DNA from: Flavobacteriaceae bacterium UBA5950
Lineage (GTDB): Bacteria > Bacteroidota > Bacteroidia > Flavobacteriales > Flavobacteriaceae
Assembly (NCBI GenBank): GCA_002430545.1
Contig: DJCM01000002.1
Location: 1-46,565, forward strand
Length of the DNA: 46,565 bases
Direction of reading: 5' to 3'
In this document: piece after piece, positions 41,282 to 46,565 of the stretch
Position numbering within the stretch: position 1 is the first letter of the stretch
Layout of the letters: each line of letters starts with the position of its first letter
Translations under genes and position numbers: made by a program
Notes under the pieces: generated by a model
What the model saw: the letters and a program-made list of their open reading frames with translations, nothing else
The model's database searches: none
What the model was told of the DNA's origin: nothing

Positions 41282-41690
41282 GAACACTGACTTATTTTTT
41301 TATTGGTATACTGTTTGGCATTACGCTATTCAAGTCTGAAGCTGCCTCTTGGTTTCGCATCTATGAAATGTTTCAATTCAAATCCTTTCATATGTATGGT
41401 ATAATTAGGTCGGCTCTTGTCTTGGGTGATATCATTACGCAAAGCATCAAACGCTTTAAAATAAAATCATTTTATGGCAATACAATGACATTGGAGACAA
41501 GCCAAAATTGCTAAAAAGCAACTTGTATGGAGGCATTATTTTCGGACTAGGTTGGGCGCTGGTAGGGGCTTGTCCAGGACCAATTTTTGTTCTTTTGGGC
41601 GCAGGGTTTACACCCGTTTTAGTGCTATTGTTTTTTGCTACCCTAGGCACTTTTGTCTATGGCAAACTCAAAAAACGACTGCCTCACTAA
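41278..41690 (+). pseudogene. YeeE/YedE (DUF6691-type) protein, frameshifted
   Basis: From ATG at 41278: RTLTYFFIGILFGITLFKSE, then SFHMYGIIRSALVLGDIITQ and KRFKIKSFYGNT. At about 41482 the frame breaks; the other frame continues NDIGDKPKLLKSNLYGG, IIFGLGWALVGACPGPIFVL and LGTFVYGKLKKRLPH to the stop at 41690. One missing base explains the break. The motif GWALVGACPGPIFVLLGAG is diagnostic of the YeeE/YedE sulfur-transport fold (the Cys is a sulfur-handling residue). Without the frameshift it would be about 137 residues, normal for this half. Confidence 0.82.
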
Positions 41691-41743
41691 AAAGTAGTCG
41701 AACCCCTTTTTGAACAATTACTGACAAAATGTCGGGATTTTTG

Positions 41744-41751
41744 TATTTTTG
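41744..41751 (+). promoter_or_regulatory. Putative -7 element for miaB
   Basis: TATTTTTG fits TAnnTTTG and lies 27 bases before the miaB start. No exact TTG at the normal distance. Confidence 0.4.
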
Positions 41752-41778
41752 CTTGCATTTATTTATTAAAACACTCCA

Positions 41779-43221
41779 TTGCACGCTAAAACTACAGAAC
41801 CGAAAAATCCGAATCTATATAATGGGGATGTGCTTGATGTCCATGACCCTAAGGCAAATGGCAAAAAAATGTACATTGAGAGTTATGGGTGTCAAATGAA
41901 TTTTTCTGACAGTGAAATTGTTACTTCTATCCTAGCAGGTGCTGGATACTCAACAACGAATGATCTCAAACATGCCGATTTGGTCCTAGTCAATACTTGT
42001 TCGATTCGAGAAAAAGCAGAGCAAACTGTTCGGAATCGATTGGAGCAATTCAACAGTCTCAAAAAAAGCAATCCAAACCTAAAAGTTGGGGTATTGGGCT
42101 GTATGGCTGAGCGTTTGAAATCAAAATTTTTAGAAGAAGAAAAAATTGTTGACCTCGTTGCTGGCCCTGATGCATATAAAGATCTTCCGAGTTTGGTCAA
42201 AGAAGTTGAAGAGGGTCGAGATGCTGTCAATGTGATCCTTTCCAAAGAAGAAACATATGGCGATATACGACCCGTTCGTTTGCAATCCAATGGTGTAACT
42301 GCCTTTGTGTCCATTACACGTGGTTGTGACAATATGTGTAGCTTCTGTGTGGTTCCCTTAACTCGCGGTAGAGAGCGCAGTCGTGACCCTAAAAGCATCC
42401 TAAAAGAGATCAATGATCTTGCAGAAAAAGGATATAAAGAAGTTACTCTACTGGGGCAAAACGTTGACAGTTACCTGTGGTATGGTGGTGGACCCAAAAA
42501 AGATTTTCGAAAGGCATCTGATTTGCAAAAGAAAACAGCAATCACCTTTGACAAGCTACTCGATATGGTTGCAAATGAACAACCAAAAATGCGATTTCGA
42601 TTCTCCACATCCAACCCCCAAGACATGACTTTAGATGTGTTGTATGTGATGCAAAAACACAAAAACATTTGCAACTACATCCATTTGCCTGTTCAATCAG
42701 GTAGCGATCGTGTGTTGGAAGCAATGAATCGACAGCATACGAGAGCTGATTATATTGAACTTATTGATCACATTCGAACGATTTTGCCAGACTGTGGTAT
42801 ATCACAAGATATGATTAGTGGCTTTCCAAACGAAAGCGAGGAAGATCACCAAGACACACTCAGTTTGATGGACTATGTAAAATATGATTTTGGGTTTATG
42901 TTTATGTATTCTGAACGCCCAGGAACACCAGCTGCCAAAAAACTTGAAGACAACATACCCGAGAGTGTAAAAAAACTTCGTTTGCAAGAAGTTGTCGCAA
43001 AACAACAGCAACATAGTTTGTATCGAACACAACAGTTTGTTGGCAAAACAGTTGAGGTTCTCATCGCAAAAGAATCCAAAAAATCAAGTGAACATTGGAG
43101 TGGTCGCAATCAACAAAACACTGTGGTTGTTTTCCCAAAAGAAAACTTTGCTGTTGGTGATTTTGTCAATGTAAAAATCGAAAGTTGTACGTCTGCAACT
43201 CTAATTGGTAAAGCTCTTTAA
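41779..43221 (+). CDS. miaB: tRNA-2-methylthio-N6-dimethylallyladenosine synthase MiaB
   Basis: 480 residues: the UPF0004 domain (KMYIESYGCQMNFSDSEIV; NTCSIREKAEQ), the radical-SAM CxxxCxxC in ITRGCDNMCSFCVVPLTRG, and a C-terminal TRAM domain. It adds a methylthio group to i6A37 of tRNAs. The start is TTG at 41779, giving the short N-terminal extension usual in flavobacteria; the next in-frame Met (residue 31) is inside the conserved domain. First of a tight plus-strand string ending in groEL. Confidence 0.95.
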   Translation: MHAKTTEPKNPNLYNGDVLDVHDPKANGKKMYIESYGCQMNFSDSEIVTSILAGAGYSTTNDLKHADLVLVNTCSIREKAEQTVRNRLEQFNSLKKSNPNLKVGVLGCMAERLKSKFLEEEKIVDLVAGPDAYKDLPSLVKEVEEGRDAVNVILSKEETYGDIRPVRLQSNGVTAFVSITRGCDNMCSFCVVPLTRGRERSRDPKSILKEINDLAEKGYKEVTLLGQNVDSYLWYGGGPKKDFRKASDLQKKTAITFDKLLDMVANEQPKMRFRFSTSNPQDMTLDVLYVMQKHKNICNYIHLPVQSGSDRVLEAMNRQHTRADYIELIDHIRTILPDCGISQDMISGFPNESEEDHQDTLSLMDYVKYDFGFMFMYSERPGTPAAKKLEDNIPESVKKLRLQEVVAKQQQHSLYRTQQFVGKTVEVLIAKESKKSSEHWSGRNQQNTVVVFPKENFAVGDFVNVKIESCTSATLIGKAL

Positions 43222-43223
43222 GT

Positions 43224-44468
43224 ATGGACAAAATTCAATCCATAAAACAACGTTTTGAAATCATTGGAAATGATCCCCAACTCAACAGGGCAATTGGCAA
43301 GGCAATTCGTGTTTCGCCTACTGACATATCTGTATTGGTGACTGGTGAAAGTGGGGTTGGTAAAGAAAGTATTCCACGAATAATTCATCAGCTTTCCCTT
43401 CGAAAACATGGGAAGTTTATAGCAGTCAACTGTGGCGCGATACCTGAAGGCACCATCGACTCCGAGCTATTTGGACACGAAAAAGGAGCGTTTACAGGTG
43501 CCACCTCGACAAGAAGTGGGTATTTTGAAGAAGCCGATGGTGGAACTATTTTTCTTGATGAAGTAGGCGAATTACCTCTAACCACCCAAGTCAGGTTGTT
43601 GAGGGTATTAGAAAATGGTGAGTTTTTAAAGGTTGGTTCTTCGGCAGTACAAAAAACCAATGTACGAATCGTAGCAGCCACCAATCTCAATATGCCCAAA
43701 GCCATCCAGCAGGGGAAATTTAGAGAAGATTTGTTTTATCGCTTGAGTACAGTTGAAATTGTTCTTCCCCCACTGCGAGAAAGAGATGGTGATATTCACT
43801 TACTCTTTCGCAAGTTTGCAGCAGATTTTGCGCAGAAATACAAAATGCCCACTGTGCGACTCGACGAACAAGCACAACAACTTCTGGAAAGACAACAATG
43901 GCATGGGAACATTCGTCAACTTCGCAATGTGGCTGAGCAGTTGTCTGTGTTGGAACAAGATCGCGCGATTGGGGTAGATACATTGAGTTTATACTTGCCC
44001 AATCATGATATGCGTTTGCCAGCTGTTGTGTCATCCTCGTCAGATCAAGGAAGTGATTTTAGCTCAGAACGTGAAATTTTATACAAGGTGTTGTTTGACA
44101 TGAAATCTGATTTGAATGATTTAAAACAACTGACATTAGAGTTGATGAACTCCTCCAACACTGACCAGGTACGCACTGAGAATGAAGGGTTGATTCAAAA
44201 AATTTATGGCAACGAACAAGACCAAACAGAACGCTTATTGCCTTCTGCCAACGAACCAAAACCCTACACGCCAAAGACAGAGCACAAGTTTGAATATGCT
44301 GAAGAAATTGAGGAGGAAGAAACTTTGAGTTTGATTGAAAAAGAGCTCGAACTGATCAAAAAAGCACTTGAGCGCAATCATGGAAAACGAAAGGCTGCAG
44401 CCTATGAACTTGGAATTTCAGAGCGTACGCTGTATCGAAAAATAAAACAGTTTGATCTCGATTTATAA
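43224..44468 (+). CDS. Sigma-54-dependent transcription activator (no receiver domain)
   Basis: 414 residues. An AAA+ domain begins near residue 14: Walker A GESGVGKE (41-48), the sigma-54-contacting GAFTGA loop intact (88-93), Walker B GGTIFLDEVGEL, and the sensor segment RIVAATNLNM. A linker of about 100 acidic/Ser-rich residues is followed by a Fis-like helix-turn-helix at the C-terminus (KRKAAAYELGISERTLYRKI). There is no receiver or sensory domain, so its activity may be set by its level or by a partner. It lies 2 bases after miaB and overlaps lptE by 1 base. The usual flavobacterial neighbourhood of this regulator is conserved. Confidence 0.94.
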   Translation: MDKIQSIKQRFEIIGNDPQLNRAIGKAIRVSPTDISVLVTGESGVGKESIPRIIHQLSLRKHGKFIAVNCGAIPEGTIDSELFGHEKGAFTGATSTRSGYFEEADGGTIFLDEVGELPLTTQVRLLRVLENGEFLKVGSSAVQKTNVRIVAATNLNMPKAIQQGKFREDLFYRLSTVEIVLPPLRERDGDIHLLFRKFAADFAQKYKMPTVRLDEQAQQLLERQQWHGNIRQLRNVAEQLSVLEQDRAIGVDTLSLYLPNHDMRLPAVVSSSSDQGSDFSSEREILYKVLFDMKSDLNDLKQLTLELMNSSNTDQVRTENEGLIQKIYGNEQDQTERLLPSANEPKPYTPKTEHKFEYAEEIEEEETLSLIEKELELIKKALERNHGKRKAAAYELGISERTLYRKIKQFDLDL

Positions 44469-44977
44469 TGAAAAAAATCTTTTTATTCAGTCTGGTTTTT
44501 ATTGTCTTTGGATGCAAATTTTATTCCTTCACTGGAGCCTCTATCCCTGAAAATGCTGAGACTGTTCAAGTCAATCTTTTTGTAAATGATGCAGCAAACT
44601 CCATTGGTTCTACCTTTGAACCAGGGCTTGATAGAGATTTTACAAATGCCATGCAAGAGGTGTTGATCAATCAAACGAATTTAGAACTGACAGTGGCAAA
44701 TGGAGATTTGATATATGAGGGAGAAATCACAGAATATCGTGTGACGCCAACAACTGCTACTGCTCAGCAAACAGCTGCACAAAACAGACTCACAGTAACG
44801 ATCAATGTTCGTTATATGAACACCAACAACAAAGAGGATAATTTTGAAAAAAGATTTTCTCACTTCTATGATTTCCCTGACACTGCGCAACTTCAAAGTG
44901 TGAAATCAAACGCTCATGATGAGATATTTGAGCGAATAACGCAAGATGTGTTTAACCAATCTCTCGCAAAATGGTAA
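44468..44977 (+). CDS. lptE: LptE-family LPS-assembly lipoprotein
   Basis: 169 residues with a lipoprotein signal peptide (KKIFLFSLVFIVFGC, Cys16) and the flavobacterial LptE/RlpB-like start CKFYSFTGASIPENAETVQV. GDLIYEGEITEYRVTPTTAT and LTVTINVRYMNTNN follow. LptE plugs the LptD barrel in the outer membrane during lipopolysaccharide insertion. One base overlaps the stop of the activator gene, and the last 7 bases overlap the TPR-like gene. Confidence 0.88.
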   Translation: MKKIFLFSLVFIVFGCKFYSFTGASIPENAETVQVNLFVNDAANSIGSTFEPGLDRDFTNAMQEVLINQTNLELTVANGDLIYEGEITEYRVTPTTATAQQTAAQNRLTVTINVRYMNTNNKEDNFEKRFSHFYDFPDTAQLQSVKSNAHDEIFERITQDVFNQSLAKW

Positions 44978-45588
44978 ACCAAGAACAGACCATTGAAGAG
45001 CTAAGCAATCTGTCCAAAACCAATGCTGAAGAAGCACTAATTTCTATCAAAAAAATGATTAAGAAATATCCATATTTCAACTCTTTACGATTGCTGGAGT
45101 TGGAGGTTCTTAAATCCTCAAATGCAAAAGGCTATAAAAGTGCTCTTCGTTCTTGTGCGCTTCAAACGACCCAAAGGAATGTTTTGTATCAACACTTAGA
45201 GCATTTGGCTCAAGGAATAGAAGGTGGTAAGGAACAAGTGACAATGCCTAGTGAGAGTAATATGCACTCCTTTTTGGAATGGCTAGAGGTTGTTAATACG
45301 AAAAACGAAAACAAAACACCTTCAAAATTTGACTGGATTGACAAGTTTGTCAGCAGCAATCCAAAGATTGGTGCTGTGAAAAAGACTGGCACAAAAAAAG
45401 ACTTGTCGAAAGAGAATACACTGTCAAAAAATAAAATCATGACAGAAACACTTGCTTACTTGTACTGGAAACAAAAAAAGTATGATGAAGCAAAAAAAGC
45501 CTTCAAAATCCTCTCTTTGAAATATCCAGAAAAAAGTAGTTTATTTGCAATCTATATAAAAAAAATAAAATTAGAGGAGTCGAAATAA
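44971..45588 (+). CDS. TPR-like protein, unknown
   Basis: 205 residues, no signal peptide. An N-terminal helical region (EEALISIKKMIKKYPYFNSL) resembles a degenerate TPR. A Lys/Asn/Thr-rich middle follows, then a C-terminal TPR-like pair (MTETLAYLYWKQKKYDEAKK, AFKILSLKYPEKSSLF). This C-terminal piece is what I recall for flavobacterial proteins encoded between lptE and secG. Cytoplasmic by sequence. Function unknown; the overlap with lptE shows it belongs to the same unit. Confidence 0.8.
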   Translation: MVNQEQTIEELSNLSKTNAEEALISIKKMIKKYPYFNSLRLLELEVLKSSNAKGYKSALRSCALQTTQRNVLYQHLEHLAQGIEGGKEQVTMPSESNMHSFLEWLEVVNTKNENKTPSKFDWIDKFVSSNPKIGAVKKTGTKKDLSKENTLSKNKIMTETLAYLYWKQKKYDEAKKAFKILSLKYPEKSSLFAIYIKKIKLEESK

Positions 45589-45595
45589 CATTCTT

Positions 45596-45943
45596 ATGAG
45601 TACATTTTCCATCTTTATCACTCTCATTATTATTGTATCGTTTCTATTGGTACTTGTCATCATGGTTCAAAATCCTAAAGGAGGTGGGCTTTCTTCATCT
45701 TTTGGTGGTGGTGGACAACAAATTGGTGGTGTACAAAACACAACAAACTTTTTGGATCGAAGCACTTGGGTGTTGGCTACTTTACTCTTGGTTCTGATAT
45801 TATTGTCAAACTCAATGATTTCACGACCAAACACAGTCGAAGACTCTAGTTTGTTGAGTGATGAGGCAATTGAAGAGGTTGATCCTGAAGAGATACCTGA
45901 AGAGTTGCCAGGATTATTTCCTGAAGACATCCCTGAACAATAA
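45596..45943 (+). CDS. secG: Preprotein translocase subunit SecG
   Basis: 115 residues: a first helix (FSIFITLIIIVSFLLVLVIM), the SecG signature VQNPKGGGLSSSFGGGGQQI with a Gly-rich loop, a second helix (STWVLATLLLVLILLSNSMI), then an acidic Glu/Pro-rich C-terminal tail of about 35 residues (EEVDPEEIPEELPG). SecG helps SecYE move proteins through the inner membrane. The extended acidic tail is usual in Bacteroidota. It starts 7 bases after the TPR-like gene. Confidence 0.95.
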   Translation: MSTFSIFITLIIIVSFLLVLVIMVQNPKGGGLSSSFGGGGQQIGGVQNTTNFLDRSTWVLATLLLVLILLSNSMISRPNTVEDSSLLSDEAIEEVDPEEIPEELPGLFPEDIPEQ

Positions 45944-45971
45944 TCCAGACGAGAACATCAAAATGCCATAA

Positions 45972-45986
45972 TGTCACAAAATGACA
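45972..45986. repeat. 15-bp palindrome upstream of groES (TGTCA-N5-TGACA)
   Basis: TGTCACAAAATGACA forms a perfect 5-bp inverted repeat with a 5-base spacer, centred about 57 bases upstream of the predicted sigma-54 transcription start. A candidate activator binding site; the regulator is unknown. Confidence 0.55.
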
Positions 45987-46009
45987 GATGAAATCAATCG
46001 ATATTAAGT

Positions 46010-46025
46010 TGGCATGGTTCATGCC
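46010..46025 (+). promoter_or_regulatory. Sigma-54-type promoter upstream of groES
   Basis: TTGGCATGGTTCATGCC has the invariant GG (46011-46012), ten bases, then GC (46023-46024), as in TGGCAC-N5-TTGC promoters. Ten of the surrounding bases also agree with the consensus or its common variants. Transcription would begin about 46036, 19 bases before the groES ATG. No primary-sigma promoter is visible in the 111-base gap. The same stretch also forms a 7-bp inverted repeat (TTGGCAT/ATGCCAA). Confidence 0.65.
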
Positions 46026-46054
46026 AAAAAGAAATAAAAAAATAACACTAGATT

Positions 46055-46333
46055 ATGAGCAAATTAAATATAAAACCTCTAGCTGATCGAGTGGTGATAA
46101 TCCCACTTGAAGCTGAGACCAAAACTGCATCGGGAATCATTATTCCAGACACAGCAAAAGAAAAACCTCAAAAAGGAACAGTAGCAGCTGTAGGAACAGG
46201 AACCAAAGACGAGTCGATGACCCTCAAGGTTGGTGATACAGTTCTTTATGGAAAGTATGCTGGTACAGATTTGAAACTAGATGGAACAGATTATTTAATC
46301 ATGCGCGAAAGCGATGTTATAGCAATTGTATAA
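46055..46333 (+). CDS. groES: Co-chaperonin GroES
   Basis: 92 residues with all landmarks: LNIKPLADRVVIIPLEAETK, the mobile loop TASGIIIPDTAKEKPQKG, GTVAAVGTG and GDTVLYGKYAGTDLKLDG. It caps GroEL rings. The gene follows secG after 111 bases that carry a sigma-54-type promoter and a palindrome. groEL follows after 11 bases. Confidence 0.98.
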   Translation: MSKLNIKPLADRVVIIPLEAETKTASGIIIPDTAKEKPQKGTVAAVGTGTKDESMTLKVGDTVLYGKYAGTDLKLDGTDYLIMRESDVIAIV

Positions 46334-46344
46334 AATAAAACAAA

Positions 46345-46565
46345 ATGACAAAAGATATTCAATTTGATGTTCAGGCTCGTGAGGGGCTCAAGCGTGGTGT
46401 AGATGCTCTCGCCAACGCTGTAAAAGTTACCTTAGGTCCAAAAGGAAGAAACGTAATCATCGACAAATCCTTTGGTGGTCCTCAAGTGACGAAAGATGGG
46501 GTCACAGTTGCAAAAGAAGTTGAACTAGAGGATGCCCTAGAAAACATGGGTGCTCAAATGGTCAA
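46345..46565 (+). CDS. groL: Chaperonin GroEL, partial (N-terminal)
   Basis: The first 73 residues are in the window: TKDIQFDVQAREGLKRGVDA, KVTLGPKGRNVIIDKSFGGP and VTKDGVTVAKEVELEDALEN, with the nucleotide-binding GPKGRNV and the catalytic-region Asp in TKDGVT. The gene runs off the right edge. Co-transcribed with groES. Confidence 0.98.
   Translation, partial: MTKDIQFDVQAREGLKRGVDALANAVKVTLGPKGRNVIIDKSFGGPQVTKDGVTVAKEVELEDALENMGAQMV

Noticed and set aside
41182..41514. A 110-residue frame in the sulfur locus as an intact gene
   Set aside because: Its first part is noise in front of the real YeeE-like start at 41278, and its end is the frameshift stop. Treated as part of a pseudogene.
45944..46054. 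CIRCE (HrcA) operator upstream of groES
   Set aside because: No TTAGCACTC-N9-GAGTGCTAA or near match is present in the gap. Only the palindrome and the sigma-54-type site are seen.
1..46565. CRISPR arrays, insertion sequences, prophage or integrase genes
   Set aside because: No direct-repeat arrays, transposase or integrase motifs were seen on either strand.

Overview
The window is an AT-rich, densely packed chromosomal segment from a member of the Flavobacteriia (Bacteroidota), probably a free-living aquatic one. Four things support this: the gliding/type IX secretion block gldKLMN, mevalonate-pathway enzymes, Bacteroidota-restricted families (DUF4271, DUF4296, TonB-like lipoproteins), and promoter elements of the Bacteroidota type (TAnnTTTG, sometimes with an upstream TTG about 18-21 bases away). 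Nothing looks like a phage, plasmid, insertion sequence or CRISPR array. Most genes are housekeeping genes in tight operons with overlaps of 1-11 bases.

Layout. 1-1959 (minus): a FucP-type sugar transporter and a two-subunit sodium:solute symporter (small DUF4212 subunit plus the truncated large subunit). 2223-2748: wreck of a vanadium haloperoxidase/PAP2 phosphatase. 2900-3646: glycerol/water channel. 3705-7900 (minus): NifU-like protein and Mrp (Fe-S assembly), alkyltransferase-like protein, TrmB, and a PhoR/PhoB-like two-component system. 7993-12750: a LuxE-like acyl-protein synthetase converging on tyrS, then DUF4296 lipoprotein, dihydroorotase and a dolichol-phosphate-mannose-synthase-like glycosyltransferase. 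12818-14237 (plus): DUF4271 and HemD. 14304-18579: tRNA-Leu(TAG), M20 dipeptidase, hemW-ruvC, TonB-like lipoprotein, DUF456. 18669-26202 (minus): a cell-envelope operon coaX, OmpP1/FadL-like porin, TPR protein, lptC, small membrane protein, CorC/GldE-like protein, PpiD-like foldase. 26296-30590: tRNA-Phe, RluB-type pseudouridine synthase, then UbiA prenyltransferase, mevalonate-kinase-like GHMP kinase and diphosphomevalonate decarboxylase (isoprenoid block), and an orphan membrane protein. 30657-40831 (minus): small conserved protein, frameshifted FAD oxidoreductase, gldN-gldM-gldL-gldK, an arginase-fold protein that has lost its metal ligands, and topA. 40962-41690: a decayed sulfur/sulfate transport locus. 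41779-46565 (plus): miaB, an orphan sigma-54 activator, lptE, a TPR-like protein, secG, groES and the start of groEL.

No clearly new multi-gene system is visible. The observations most worth following up are: a sigma-54-type promoter with an adjacent palindrome directly upstream of groES, in the same gene string as an orphan sigma-54 activator; the catalytically degenerate arginase-fold protein wedged between topA and gldK; three separate gene-decay events (2223-2748, 31158-32200, 40962-41690); and repeated placement of the -7 promoter element within a few bases of start codons, which suggests many leaderless or very short-leader mRNAs.
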